From Sorghum bicolor (Eukaryota > Streptophyta > Magnoliopsida > Poales > Poaceae), in NCBI RefSeq assembly GCF_000003195.3, contig NC_012876.2, positions 7,357,306-7,421,305 on the forward strand: a DNA stretch of 64,000 nucleotides, written 5' to 3'. Below, in pieces: positions 21,528-33,546 of this stretch (position 1 is the stretch's first letter; each line of letters begins with the position of its first letter). The position numbers and the translations under genes are program-made. The notes below the pieces were generated by a model. It was not told the DNA's origin, ran no database searches, and saw nothing but the letters and a program-made list of their open reading frames with translations.

Positions 21528-24469
21528 TGTAACACCCAAAAATTTTGTTTCTTTTAAATAGATGAAATGAATTTAAATGAATTTATTTTGTGAGCATTTT
21601 CAATGTAGGAAAATAAATAAATTTGGAGAAATTAAAATTTAATATAAGCCTAGAGAAAACTTTATGTTGCATTCATGCTGGGGCATTCTTTTATGTGATG
21701 AGTGTTTTGAAAATCAAATTGATTAAAAATCCATTTGGGAAATGCATTGAAAATTTGTTTGAGAAAAAGAAAAGGAAAAGGAATTTCTTTCTCCCCCTTT
21801 CTCTCCATTTCGGCCTCTCGGCCCAAAAACCCCCCCGCGCGCGCCCTCTCCTTCCTGGGCCGCGGCCCAGCCGCCCCCCTCTCCCTTCCCCTCTCTCTCC
21901 CCGCTGACAGGCCGGGCCCGCCTGTCAGCTCCTCCTTCCCCAAACCAACGCCCCGCTCCTTCCTCTCTCTCTCGGTTTGGAAACCGCAAGGCCGAAGCCC
22001 GCGCCCACGATCTTCCCCTCTTCCCCCGCGTTCGGCTTGAAAAGGATAGCGCCCGCGCCGAGCTTGAACCGCACCCCGCGCCCCATTCGTTTCCCTGCTC
22101 ACCTTCTCGCCTGGGAGCACCGAGCGCCGCCGAGTTCGCCGCCGCGGTGGAAGATTCGATTGGCCAAGTTTTCTTCCCCGTAATCCCCTTGCCGAGCTCC
22201 TTTTTAGTCCCGCGAAGTCGCCTAGATTCTTCTTCTTATTTTTCCCACCTCGGTTTTCTCTCTAGCTGCCGTTGTGTGTGCTCAGGAGAATCCTCGCCGC
22301 CGTTTCGCGTGGTCAGCCGAAGTCGATCCGTCCTAGTCCTTGTTCCTGGCGTCTTCGGGTTCGCGGTGAGCTCCTCTGGCCTCCCGTGCTCTTGGATCGA
22401 AGTTTTGTCCACCAAAGGACGTTTTCTCCTTCTTCGGCGATCTCCCGGCCATGGCGCCGCCGCGGAGGCCTTGCTCCGGCCGGCCAGCCGGCGAGCCCTT
22501 CCCTCTCTCCCCTCCAGATTAAATCCGAGCCGTAGATCTCTAATGTGATGGCCCAGTGAGCCCCGTACCCCTTCGCGGGTCAGTTTTGCTAAAGAGTCCC
22601 CCTGGGATTTAGTATTTGAGCCACAGTCCTTAGCGCAATTCGTAAACTACGCTTTGTCTTTTTGGAAAGCGTATTTTCCGTCGGTTAGGTCAAAATACGC
22701 TTTCGGGAAATTATAGAATTGCCACTGAACTTGTTTTGGCCATAAAATATTCGTTATAGCTCCGAATTGACCCGTTCAAATTGCGTTAGGTTCGTAATTA
22801 AATTATCTACATGATAATACCACTGTTTTTGTAGTTTGCAACTTTTTATTTTCAGGGTTAGGTTTAATTAATTAATTGCCTATAGGAAATCGCCGATAAG
22901 TCGTAACTTGGTCGTTTTAGCTCCGAATTTCGTGATCTTCGTATCTATGTGATCGTAGCGAAACGTAGGTTCTGTTTTTAAATATTTTATTTCATTTTTG
23001 ATCTGTTGGTGTACTGTTCTAATTAAATGATTGTTTGCTTGTATGAATGAACCTGGATGCGTGTTGTTGTGTGGTACCGATCGAGCGCAGACGGTGACGT
23101 GTCCGTGGGTGATCCATTTCACTTCGAGGAGCAGCAGGACCAGCAGCAGTTCCCCTTCACCGAAGGCAAGTATAACATGGGTTTCCCTTGTACACCTATT
23201 CACTTAATTAATTACGCATTTGCATGTGTCTAATTTTGATAACCCTAAGGACATCCTAGCTACCTGACTAAACACTTATGACACCTATGGGAAGAATGCA
23301 TGTGGGTAGCTTTGCTAGTGCTCTAATTAATTGAGACTTTATTATCACTCTGACTTTAATAAATATGATGATAAATATTGGGAAAAAGGGCTATGGTGCA
23401 ATTGACTTCGGTCGGGTTGACCTAGACCCTCCGTAAGGACTTCTCTGTAAGCGACAATCCGGGACTTACAGTGCAACCGTGGTGGTTATATGGCTCTAAC
23501 TTTAGCTCAGTAATAGGATCTCATCTAGCTGGTTAGAGGTTACCCGAAAGGGCGCAAGAGGGGCTTGCCACTTTGGGTATAGAACTGCTTCTGTTCCTAT
23601 GTGTATAGCCGTGATGGAAATGTGCCATAAGAAAGGGGGGTTCTCTATATCTGCCTGCCGAGGAAACCTCGCGGCCCTAACTGGTTAGACGTGGCCTATG
23701 GAAGGCTTCATAGTGTTCCCTGCCCGCTCACCTTGGCAGTGTTAGTGGGTCTTGCAAACCCCGGGCATATGGGTAACACGACTTACGGGAAAAGTGCACA
23801 CCTCTGCGCAGAGTTTGATCAAATTGGTATACTAGCCGTGCTCTCGAACATGAGCGGCCTTGGACCCTTACGGAATAGTTGGGTGTGGATGGTTATGGGA
23901 AATAACTAATGAAACGCTGACGTATTGATCGTGATGATTAATGTGGTTTAACCGTGATGGTGATGGTGTTAGCCGTGAAGGTTAACGGTGTTATTATCAT
24001 GTACTCATTTGGGCTAATTGGAAGCTTAAGCATAATTGATGATTAAATAGAATTAAAACATTGACCAATTAAAATGCTAACTGCAGTAGCCAGTGTCTAA
24101 CCTTTTTGAGCCGCATAAATTCCTATGTTATGCTTGCGGAGTACGAGATGTACTCACGCTTGTCTTTTTATTTCTTTTGGACAAAAATCCCGGATGGGTA
24201 ACAGATGACAGCTATTACGAGGAATTTCCGGAGGACTTCTAGGTTGGCGATCCCCCAGTCGGTCGTCCCTGTGTTGGAGTTATCTTACCATAGCTAGTTA
24301 TGAGTTTATTTTCCGTTTGTCGCAGACTTTGATATATTTGTGTTGTAATAACGTTTTGTAAGACACTTGTGATGATACATTTGTAATTTGTCGACTTGTG
24401 TGCGCGACTATTCCTGGGGCGCACATGAGATTATTGTACTCAAATTTATCCTTAAATTTGGGTGTGACA
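21528..24469 (+). repeat. 3' LTR of element A
   Basis: 2942 bp, preceded by the polypurine tract and followed by the TCTAA target duplication. Differences from the 5' LTR are mostly C/T and G/A changes. Confidence 0.93.
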
Positions 24470-24474
24470 TCTAA

Positions 24475-24745
24475 CTCATTTATCCCCATTCCGTGAGGCC
24501 TTTTAGCTATAGGTGCAGTATCAGGTGGTAATTTGATAATATTTAATTCAATGTCTCCGGTCAAGAAGCATACCTGGCAGCTTATCCGAAAAAAAATCAT
24601 CTGGAAATTTATTCACAACTACTACTTTCTCTTCACACTCCATCTCCGTAGTATATTTCTTCATCCAATCCAAACCCAAGATTACATCTATGCTTGGAGT
24701 TCTCATAAGCATAGGACTGACAGGGAAATCTACCCCCCTTAAAAT
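24475..24745 (-). pseudogene. Element C protease to early reverse transcriptase remnant
   Basis: Minus-strand translation in broken frames gives protease-end phrases (equivalents of VILGMDW), the FP-D-x-F hinge and [16 protein letters not shown], the start of the chromovirus reverse transcriptase. Across the element A insertion it continues as EELKR at 12201-12215. It is decayed by frameshifts and stops. Confidence 0.75.
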
Positions 24746-24924
24746 GAGATTTATTGGGGGATACTGGAGACTATTTCTCCTATAGTTTTTAGATGCTACA
24801 CATCATAGTCTTTTAAATTTCTTGTACCAAGTCTCTTAATCCAAGGTTGGTTTCAACACTAAGTTCCATCTATTGGTACCTTTATCGCCAATAAGTTGTT
24901 TCACTCTCATATTGCATATGTAAC
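24746..24924. other. Element C interior, decayed gag/protease spacer
   Basis: No readable frame. It ends with GTAAC (24920-24924), the left target duplication of element B. Rejoined across element B it continues at 36075. Confidence 0.5.
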
Positions 24925-27491
24925 TGAAGCGCCCCTGGTAAACCAGGAACTCAAATGTGATACAATACTAGTCCCAGGAGGCTAGTAACACATTTATTAC
25001 ATCAGATAAGTTTCAGCGCAGTAGTCTTGGAAAGCGTGGACAAGGAAGGCACGCTATAATAATAAGACACCAAAATACAACACAGGTCCAAAGGACCCAG
25101 AAACAAACGATATCGCCATCGAACATCTGACGAGTCCCAATGCCACAGGCTTAGTTGGGTGCAGACACGACCTTACTCGAACGCCACTTCGGGATCGAAG
25201 TCCGGATCTTCCTCTGTTTAATAAAGCAAGGGTGAGTACAAAGTACTCAGCAAATCCAACCTTACCCTACGGAAGGGGATAACAGTATATATGCATATGG
25301 ATAAATCAAGGATGAGGCTTAGTTTTATTTGCATAAAGCTATCTTTTTACACATGCAAGGTTTCATTTCACAAATACTGTTGTAAAAGACCTCTTTTTCC
25401 ACATATGATAGTATTTCTGAAAATGGGGGTTTGATCACAATTTTAAGTGTTGTTGAACCCTTGTTCCCACAACACAATGGCAGTCAACCATTTATTTCTA
25501 AAATCACACTCACTCTCATATTTTCACTCATCCCATCCCATCTAGTTGTTGAAACCAAACCATAACCCGTCCGAGACCGCGGACACGGCTATCCAGATAG
25601 ATTTACACTCTGCAGAGGTTGTACACTTTTCCCACAAGTAGGATACCATAACTTACACCGTCGTGCAAGCACAGATCCATCAAAGTCATTACCCTCCATA
25701 GCTAAGTAATGGCGCTCACCACGGGAACACTAAGGCCACATCTCATGATACCATAATAATTCACAAAGCTCTTTTCATATATTTCCACAATTTCACATAC
25801 ATCACTTAGTGTCCCGTTGCACACCTGCCTCCAGGTGATTGCCATACTAACTAGAGGGATTTAGACTAAGCCTTTCCCATGCAAGGCGAGTGGTTGTACG
25901 ATAAATGAGTTAGGCAAGATGAATCATCAACTCAGTCCTTAATCGAGACAAGGCGGATATCTTCACGCTTAACCCCGCAAGGTATAAGCCACAACACCAG
26001 GACATCCCCAAAAGAGATCTCATCCGCCCCATCTCCATAGTAATCACATCTATAACTTGTTCATTAACCCTTTCACAATACCCACAATTTATTTTCACCA
26101 CTCACACCTTTTACTTTTAAAATCATTATATTTGATAAAATACAACGATGAGTATCCAGAATGAGTAACAAGTCCTAAGCATACTAAATAATAATATTTC
26201 TGTCATAGCATATTATTTTGTTCTTAGGTTCGAACAAGATAATTACCGGGTAATATCAATTCAAGGATGGCTATTCAACAGGTTTTAACTAAGCAGCGAA
26301 AATACTTCGTACATATATCGTACATGCAATATTTAAAACGGCTTCTACGGGTTGTGTTTAAAAATAGGATCAATATGCATCAAAGGGGATCGGTTGGACT
26401 TGCCTCCGTCGGCGTCCTCGGCAAACTCCTGCTGACAGTCCGGGTCCTCGGCGTCAAACTCGCGGTACTCGTCTCCAACGTTCTCGTTTTCCGGCTCGTT
26501 CACTCCGTCAACTAAAATACGCGACGAACGACACAGACAATAGGCACAGATAAATAATCATATAAATTCAAATGAGCTCCAAAAATCATGAAATTAATAT
26601 GGGAGGTAGATCATGATTTTAGATGAATTTAGGAAAAAGAATTATTAAAATCAGAGTTAGCATCTGGCATTTGTGAAATGGCCGGAATTTAATCATGCGA
26701 AAAAGGCTAACGATGATTAAGGAATGGATGCTTCACGTGGGCATTTGTTTGGCTGGTAGTGCATGTTGCATGCATGCATGTACTATTTGGAGTTAATGCT
26801 TGGCCCACACATGCATGGTTAGAGACAAATTAGCAGGGGTCATTAGAACTCTTCTGTATGTCATGGTTCTATTCGTGGAGTTCTTGGCAGTGAACCGGTA
26901 CAGACAAATACATGGAAAAATACAGAAAAATACTACAGAAAGACAGAGAAGAGCAAGGAGATGCTCATGAGCTGCTCACCTCGTCTTCCGACGACAGTCG
27001 AGCTCGGCTTCTGCGTATGGCCGTATACGGTATACGCGAAGTGAGAGCGAGTGAGCGAGTGAGTGAACGTGTTTCTCGGGTGGTGAGAGTGAGCACCCGA
27101 GGCTGGCTTTTTATAGGCCAAAGCGCTCAGCTGCGTGCCATTAAAAATGCTACTGTAGCGCATGGTCGGTGCCTAATTTCATACGAAGGACGATGTCCCA
27201 TTTGCATGCACGTTGCATGCAAATGGACGGTGCCTAATCACCGTGTCCTTGCATGCAGGTGCATGCAAATGGTCGGTGGCATGTCCTGCATGCATGCATG
27301 AGATATATATTCGTGTAGGTGCACTGCTATGTTTTCTCGCATGTAAGCTTGCTGGTACTTGCTATTATTTGTGCGCGAAAAATATGGATGGAGATACTAT
27401 AGAGCTCAAATTATTTTATAGTTTTTGAAATATATTTTGAAAATAATTTTTAATGCGAGTGATTTTCGAATGTGAATTTTTGGATGTTACA
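24925..27491 (-). repeat. Left LTR (3' LTR) of element B
   Basis: 2567 bp, TGAAGCGCCC to GATGTTACA. It retains a 45-bp segment (about 25969-26013) that the other LTR lacks. A minus-strand TATA box (CCTATAAAAAG) lies at 27107-27117. Confidence 0.93.
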
Positions 27492-27494
27492 AAC

Positions 27495-30400
27495 CTACCC
27501 CCACTTAAAAGGAATCTCGTCCTCGAGATTCGGCTGGGTCCTAAATAGATGGGGAAACTCTTTTCTCAGAGCATCTTCTCTTTCCCATGTTGCTTCTGCT
27601 TCAGTGTGTCTACTCCACTGAACACGACAAATTCGGACTGTTGTCGTTCGAGTTTGCTTGGTGACTGTATCTAGGATTTTTATCGGCACTTCTTGATATC
27701 TTAGGTCGTCTTGTAAATCAACTGTGTCTGGCGATATTTGCTCCTCTGGTACTCTAAGACATTTCTTCAATTGGGAGACATGAAACACATTGTGTATATC
27801 TGACATTTCTTCAGGTAGCCGAATACGATAGGCTACAACACCAATCCTCTGTAATACTTGATATGGTCCAATATACCGAGGTGCTAGCTTGCCTCTGACT
27901 TGGAACCTTCGAGTTCCTCGAATAGGAGAGACTTTGACATACACAAAATCTCCAACTGCAAAACTTAACTCCCGCCTTCTTTTATCAGAATAGCTCTTTT
28001 GACGTGATTGTGCCTCTTTCAATTTTTCTCTGATTTCAGCTACACGATCTTCTGCTTCTTTTATAAGGGCTGGTCCAAGCAAGGTTCGTTCTCCAACTTC
28101 TGACCACATCAATGGGGTTCTACATTTTCTTCCATACAGGGACTCAAAAGGTGACATGCCCAAACTAGCTTGGTAACTGTTATTATAGGAGAACTCTGCA
28201 TAAGTTAGGCTTTTCTCCCAATCTTTACCATATGTGAGCACATATGCTCTTAGCATATCTTCCATAATCTGATTTACTCTTTCAGTCTGGCCATCTGTTT
28301 GAGGATGATAAGCTGAGCTAAAATCTAGCTTGGTTCCCATAGCTTCATGCAAACTTTTCCAGAACTTAGAGGTAAATTGGGTACCTCGGTCAGATACAAT
28401 CCTACTTGGCACACCATGCAATTTGACTATGTTATCCACATATAACTGGGCTAACTTGTCTCCACTATATTTGGTGCGCACAGGTATGAAGTGAGCAACC
28501 TTGGTAAGGCAGTCCACTATTACCCATATTGAATCATTTCCTTTCAGAGTTTTGGGTAATCCATTCACAAAATCCATGCCTATCTCATCCCATTTCCAAA
28601 CAGGAATAGGCAATGGCTGGAGCAAGCCTGCTGGTTTCTGATGCTCCGCTTTAACCCTTTGGCAAACATCACATTGTGCAACAAATCGTGCCACATCAGC
28701 TTTCATGCCATTCCACCAATATCTTTCTTTTAGGTCCATGTACATCTTGGTGGCACCAGGGTGGATAGAATAAGCTGAGTTATGGGCTTCATCAAGGATT
28801 AATTCTTGAAACTTTCCCTCCTTGGGCACACAAATCCTGTTTTTATACCACAATACTCCTTTGTTATCCACTCTAAAGTATGGAGCTTTATTTTCTCCAG
28901 TTTGCTCACGAATCTTCATCAGATCCTTATCCTTATGTTGCATCTGTTTGATTTCTTCCACAAGAGTTGGCTGCACCATCAGACTGCCATTTTGAGGTTG
29001 ACGTACTATATGCATGTTCAACTGTGCTATCTCTTCTTGTAGGTGAGTGTTCTTAGGCACCAACTGCTGACCATATGACCTTCTGCTTAGGGCATCTGCT
29101 ACCACGTTGGCCTTTCCTGGGTGGTAATAAATCTCAAGGTTGTAGTCCTTGATTAATTCCAACCATCTTCTTTGCCTTAGGTTCAAGTCTGACTGTGTGA
29201 AGATGTACTTCAAACTCTTGTGATCAGTGTAGATTTCACACTTGTTTCCAATGAGGTAGTGTCTCCAAATCTTGAGAGCATGCACTATAGCTGCTAACTC
29301 TAAATCATGGGTAGGGTAATTTTGCTCATGAGGTCTAAGCTGACGAGATGCATAAGCAACCACTTTTCCTCCTTGCATGAGAACACATCCTAAACCTTGT
29401 CTTGAGGCATCACAGTATATGATGAAATCTTGGTGAATGTCTGGCAAGGTTAACACTGGTGCTGTTGTTAGTCTCTTCTTCAACTCTTGGAAACTCTTCT
29501 CACATGATTCTGTCCAAGTGAATTTCTTATCCTTCCTAAGAAGCTCTGTCATGGGTCTGGCTATCTTGGAAAATCCTTCTATAAACCTTCGATAATATCC
29601 AGCTAATGCAAGAAAACTTCTAACCTCACTCACATTGGTGGGTTGCTGCCAATGGGAGACAGCTTCTACTTTCTCAGGGTCAACTGCAACTCCTTCAGCT
29701 GTCAAGATATGGCCTAGAAATGCAACCTTCTCAAGCCAAAATTCACACTTGCTGAATTTAGCATACAACTTGTGTCTTCTTAGCTTTTCCAACACTACTC
29801 TCAAGTGTTGCCCATGTTCTTCAGCACTCTTAAAGTAGATAAGTATGTCATCAATGAAGACTACAACAAACTTATCTAACTCTTCCATGAATACCTTATT
29901 CATGAGGTTCATGAAATAGGCAGGGGCATTGGTTAATCCAAAGGACATCACTGTAAACTCATATTGTCCATATCTGGTTATAAAGGCTGTCTTGGGAACA
30001 TCACTATTCTTGATCTTGAGCTGGTGATAACCTGATCTCAAATCAATCTTAGAGAAATACTTGGCTCCTTTAAGCTGATCAAAAAGATCATCTATCCTTG
30101 GCAGGGGATACTTATTCTTGATGGTGACTTCATTTAGGGACCTATAATCCACACACATCCTCATACCTCCATCTTTCTTCTTCACAAACAAAACTGGGGC
30201 TCCCCATGGTGAAGAACTAGGTCTAATATAGCCTTTCTGCTGCAATTCTCTTAGCTGCTCTTTCAGTTTAGCTAACTCTGCTGGAGCCATTCTGTAAGGT
30301 CTCTTGGCTATGGGGGCAGTCCCGGGGATAAGATCAATGTTGAACTCTATATCCCTGTCTGGTGGCATCCCAGGTAGTTCCTCAGGGAATACATCAGGGT

Positions 30401-32147
30401 ATTCTTGCACTATTGGTATTTCCTCTATGGTCCTTGCATCCAAGTTGAAGACCATTGGATTAACTTTAGACCCTCGGGTTTGGCATTTCACTTTAATCCC
30501 TTCATGGTTAACTAATGATACTTCCTTGGTTGCACAACTAATAATTCCATTGTGTCTGGTTAACCAATCCATTCCAAGGATAACATCTATTCCTTTGGAC
30601 TTGAGCACTACTAAGTCTCCTAAGAAAACTACCCCACTTAGAATGATCCTTACATTTGAACAACCTAGATGACATTTGATGTCAGACCCAGGTGTTCGGG
30701 TTATTAGGGGTAACTTTAGTAGTACTGTGGGTATTTGATGCTTCTCAACAAAACTTGATGATATGAATGAATGTGATGCTCCAGAATCAAATAATACTGT
30801 TGCAAGTACTGAATCGACTAAGAACTCACCAAGTACCACTCCTGAAGCAGTCTGAGCATCTTGAGCATGAATATGGTTGACACGGGCTCTACCATAGGAT
30901 TGTTGAGGTTGCTTCATCATCTGGCTATTATTGTTGGTGTTGCTATTGTTGCGAGGGAAACCACGGTTGACTCCAGACACTGCAGGTCTTGGTCCATTAA
31001 CAGTGTGGGACTGAGTGGATACTGCTGGTGGGTTGTTCTTGTAGGGACAGTTGGCGATGTAGTGTCCAGTCTCATGGCAATTAAAGCAAGTTCTGACATT
31101 GTTTGTGACTTGACTAGTGCTGTTCTGTTGAGTCTTGCCATAAGTTTGATTCTGATAGGTTGTCTTGGGCTGATATGATGTCTGCATTTGGTTATTGGAG
31201 ATACTAGCAGGAGAGCGAAACTGCATTGGGGCTTGAGTCCGCTGGCTCGGTTGGCTAAAGGTTTTCAGCCTCTGGGATCTAGCACCATCTTGAACCTTGC
31301 GCTCCAGAAACTTGCGCTTGTTTTCCTTCCTTTCTTCAGTCTTGGCCACATCAGTCAGAATGGTCCTGTTCATCAAGGTGTTGAAGTCTGTATAGATCTG
31401 TGGGGTCATGAGGGTTCTGAGCTCACAGGTCAATCCTTCTATGAACTTTGTCTGCTTCTTGGCATCAGTATTGACCAATTCTGGGGCATAGCGAGACAAC
31501 TCAGTGAATTGGAAGATGTATTCACTCAGGGTTTTATTTCCTTGCTTCAAGTTGCGAAATTCATCAGCTTTCAGCTTCATGATCCCATCTGGAATGTGGT
31601 ACCGGCGGAATTCATCCACAAATTCTTCCCATGTGATAGTGTTTGCATTGTCCACAGCTCCACTATAGGCTTCCCACCAAGAAAGGGCAATTCCTGTCAG
31701 CTGATGAGATGCTAGCAGAACTCTATCCCTTCCATCACAGTGGATTGTGTCCAACTTTCTTTCAATCACCTTAAGCCAATCATCTGCTTCCATGGGGTTG
31801 TCAGATCCAGTAAAGGTGGGTGGCTTAAGCCTCATGAACTCAGTCATCTTGTCTTGGACTCCGGCTCCACGGTTGTTCCTAGGGCGGTTCATGCCTTGAG
31901 CCAAGGTCTCCAGAAGGCGAGTCTGAGTTGCCATGACTTGTGCCAAGTCAATTACTGGAGGAGGGGGCAAGTCATCTCCTTCATTATGGTTCCTAGTCTG
32001 ACTCACTTCATCTTCATGAATACCATCCACATTTGCATTGGCTTGACTTCCATTTGGATTTTGGCTTTGTCTACTAGCTGCACGACCACTTGGTTGAGAG
32101 CGGGTAGCTGGTTTGGGAGGCATCTGTTGGTTAAGATGAGAAAGCAT
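27495..32147 (-). CDS. Element B gag-pol polyprotein, intact
   Basis: 1550 codons without interruption. Gag core about 100-260 (WLKVIE, LSWWEAY); CCHC knuckle Cys354-Cys357-His362-Cys367; aspartic protease DSGAS at 454-458; reverse transcriptase about 615-790 with FIDD at 764-767; RNase H from about 905 with Asp913; integrase HHCC finger His1122, His1129, Cys1159, Cys1162; catalytic Asp1192, Asp1253, Glu1289 with D,D-35-E spacing; [10 protein letters not shown] near 1419; chromodomain about 1487-1535. Every catalytic motif expected of a chromovirus is present, so the element may be autonomous. The polyprotein would be cleaved by its own protease, and the chromodomain would steer integration to heterochromatin. 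One variant is VDCLTK near 1211, where relatives have VDRLTK. Confidence 0.96.
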   Translation of the reverse strand: MLSHLNQQMPPKPATRSQPSGRAASRQSQNPNGSQANANVDGIHEDEVSQTRNHNEGDDLPPPPVIDLAQVMATQTRLLETLAQGMNRPRNNRGAGVQDKMTEFMRLKPPTFTGSDNPMEADDWLKVIERKLDTIHCDGRDRVLLASHQLTGIALSWWEAYSGAVDNANTITWEEFVDEFRRYHIPDGIMKLKADEFRNLKQGNKTLSEYIFQFTELSRYAPELVNTDAKKQTKFIEGLTCELRTLMTPQIYTDFNTLMNRTILTDVAKTEERKENKRKFLERKVQDGARSQRLKTFSQPSQRTQAPMQFRSPASISNNQMQTSYQPKTTYQNQTYGKTQQNSTSQVTNNVRTCFNCHETGHYIANCPYKNNPPAVSTQSHTVNGPRPAVSGVNRGFPRNNSNTNNNSQMMKQPQQSYGRARVNHIHAQDAQTASGVVLGEFLVDSVLATVLFDSGASHSFISSSFVEKHQIPTVLLKLPLITRTPGSDIKCHLGCSNVRIILSGVVFLGDLVVLKSKGIDVILGMDWLTRHNGIISCATKEVSLVNHEGIKVKCQTRGSKVNPMVFNLDARTIEEIPIVQEYPDVFPEELPGMPPDRDIEFNIDLIPGTAPIAKRPYRMAPAELAKLKEQLRELQQKGYIRPSSSPWGAPVLFVKKKDGGMRMCVDYRSLNEVTIKNKYPLPRIDDLFDQLKGAKYFSKIDLRSGYHQLKIKNSDVPKTAFITRYGQYEFTVMSFGLTNAPAYFMNLMNKVFMEELDKFVVVFIDDILIYFKSAEEHGQHLRVVLEKLRRHKLYAKFSKCEFWLEKVAFLGHILTAEGVAVDPEKVEAVSHWQQPTNVSEVRSFLALAGYYRRFIEGFSKIARPMTELLRKDKKFTWTESCEKSFQELKKRLTTAPVLTLPDIHQDFIIYCDASRQGLGCVLMQGGKVVAYASRQLRPHEQNYPTHDLELAAIVHALKIWRHYLIGNKCEIYTDHKSLKYIFTQSDLNLRQRRWLELIKDYNLEIYYHPGKANVVADALSRRSYGQQLVPKNTHLQEEIAQLNMHIVRQPQNGSLMVQPTLVEEIKQMQHKDKDLMKIREQTGENKAPYFRVDNKGVLWYKNRICVPKEGKFQELILDEAHNSAYSIHPGATKMYMDLKERYWWNGMKADVARFVAQCDVCQRVKAEHQKPAGLLQPLPIPVWKWDEIGMDFVNGLPKTLKGNDSIWVIVDCLTKVAHFIPVRTKYSGDKLAQLYVDNIVKLHGVPSRIVSDRGTQFTSKFWKSLHEAMGTKLDFSSAYHPQTDGQTERVNQIMEDMLRAYVLTYGKDWEKSLTYAEFSYNNSYQASLGMSPFESLYGRKCRTPLMWSEVGERTLLGPALIKEAEDRVAEIREKLKEAQSRQKSYSDKRRRELSFAVGDFVYVKVSPIRGTRRFQVRGKLAPRYIGPYQVLQRIGVVAYRIRLPEEMSDIHNVFHVSQLKKCLRVPEEQISPDTVDLQDDLRYQEVPIKILDTVTKQTRTTTVRICRVQWSRHTEAEATWEREDALRKEFPHLFRTQPNLEDEIPFKWG

Positions 32148-32599
32148 TAGATAAGGGTTAGATCTATTGAGTGATGTTGTTTTTTTGTTATGGCGTTATA
32201 TTTTAAAAAGGTGCAAGTCTTAAGACTTGCTATCCCGTAAGGGAACAACATAGAGCACTCAATTATTTAGCACAACCAACAAGCACAAATATATATTTTG
32301 AATAAGAGGGCGGTTTACAACATAGTAATGGAGGAAATAAGCGTACTACAATACGGTTCATCTACTTTGGGGGTTGAACAAAAGTGAAGTAAACTTCACT
32401 TCCCTAAGACATAAGGAGGAACTAGGTGCTACTATTCTTCAACTTCTTCGGACAGAACGGCTTCATTCCCTTGGTGTTGAGGAGGATCACGCTTCCGGCA
32501 TTTGTGGTTCTTCTTTTGGACTAAGAGGTGGGTCACTGTCTTCTTTTGGTGCTGGCTGGGTGAGAAGGGGAAATCCTTCTTCCTTAGTGGACTCCAACT
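32148..32599. other. Non-coding spacer between extra ORF and gag of element B
   Basis: No supported ORF on the coding (minus) strand. This is the same position as the 660-bp spacer between the extra ORF and gag of element A. Confidence 0.5.
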
Positions 32600-33400
32600 C
32601 TAAAGTTCATGAGAGGCTTCTGTGGGTGGGAAAGCTGATGGCCCTTCTATGTCCATCTTTCTTTTGGTTTTTAGGGACATGATTGGGATACCTTTTAGGA
32701 CTATGGGCTCTTGGTCTTCCACTGCTAACATCCTTCTTTTGATCCTGGTGATAAGGTAGGCATCCTTCAACTCCTGAGCATGGTGGTCTTCAGCTGTCTT
32801 CAAGACTTTAGCAATGGCAGTTTCACGACTCTCGGCTGCAGCTGCTTGGGCCTGAGCTTCCGCGAGCTGCACATGGAGCTTTCTAACTATGATCTCGGCT
32901 TCCTCCGCACGATGGATGCACTTGCTTAACTCTGAGGCCTGCTCATCATATTGCTTATCTAGAGCAAGTAGGTATGTGGTCATGAATACCACAGTTGGGT
33001 CATCTTCAAGTGAGTAACGTCCTTGCAAGAGCTCCATGCGGGTTCTCCAAACTGGTCGGTCTTTTTCGTCAGGTGGAAAGAACCTCATGGGTGTACGTGT
33101 GATGGGCTTCTCGTAGATCTGGCATAGGTACCTCAAGACTTTGCGGGCGACGGCTTGATATGTATCTGCAAACCGAAATCCGGTCGCAGTCATGCTCCAA
33201 GCTTCAGCTATATTAGGGAAGTCCTCACTTTTCCCAATATAGACGGTAACTTCACACCGCTCAGTCTCATGCTCTTCATATTCTCTGCCTTCATATTCTG
33301 GGCGATCCTTGATTCCAAGTTTCTGCATGGTAGCATACAAGAGCTTAGGAAAGCCTTCTACACTTAGACAGTGACTGCTGGTCCAAACTCCTTCTGCCAT
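32600..33400 (-). CDS. Element B extra 5' ORF (accessory protein, unknown function)
   Basis: 266 codons between the primer-binding site and gag, same strand as gag-pol. The N-terminal half looks globular, with ERCEVTVYIGKS and later MRFFPPDEKDRPVWRTRMEL. Residues about 150-225 form a likely coiled coil rich in Ala, Glu and Gln. The tail is basic (KTKRKMD). It aligns in order with the broken ORF of element A: EV-x-[IV] strand, an Arg/Ala helix, FxPxxxP, then a coiled coil. Extra ORFs have been reported in plant LTR elements, but I cannot name this family. It could be expressed from the genomic RNA ahead of gag. Confidence 0.7.
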   Translation of the reverse strand: MAEGVWTSSHCLSVEGFPKLLYATMQKLGIKDRPEYEGREYEEHETERCEVTVYIGKSEDFPNIAEAWSMTATGFRFADTYQAVARKVLRYLCQIYEKPITRTPMRFFPPDEKDRPVWRTRMELLQGRYSLEDDPTVVFMTTYLLALDKQYDEQASELSKCIHRAEEAEIIVRKLHVQLAEAQAQAAAAESRETAIAKVLKTAEDHHAQELKDAYLITRIKRRMLAVEDQEPIVLKGIPIMSLKTKRKMDIEGPSAFPPTEASHEL

Positions 33401-33533
33401 CTGAGAGACATAGATGAGAGTAAATATTTTTTTTCAAATAGAGGGAAGAGGGTAAGAACTTTTGTAAAATACGTTTATTTAGTAAAATACTGGTCCAGAA
33501 AACCCTAAGGTCGCGTCCTACAGCCAGCTACGG

Positions 33534-33546
33534 CTCTGATACCACC
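33534..33546 (-). other. Primer-binding site of element B
   Basis: Read on the minus strand, TGGTATCAGAGCC directly follows the right LTR, complementing plant initiator methionine tRNA. Confidence 0.85.

Larger units (their letters stand above)
12216..24469 (+). mobile_element. Element A: full-length gypsy (Tekay/Del-like) retrotransposon
   Basis: A 12,254-bp element with LTRs at 12216-15155 and 21528-24469, flanked by perfect 5-bp duplications TCTAA (12211-12215 and 24470-24474). It has a primer-binding site (15159-15170), an extra 5' ORF, gag-pol in one frame with a C-terminal chromodomain, and a polypurine tract (AAGGGGGGTAG, about 21514-21524). It inserted into the remnant reverse transcriptase of element C. 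Four nonsense codons make it non-functional on its own. Confidence 0.95.

Noticed and set aside
26740..27300. GCATGC palindromes as a separate repeat or CRISPR-like array
   Set aside because: They are short motifs within the element B LTR and are present equally in the other LTR. Spacing is irregular and there are no spacers.
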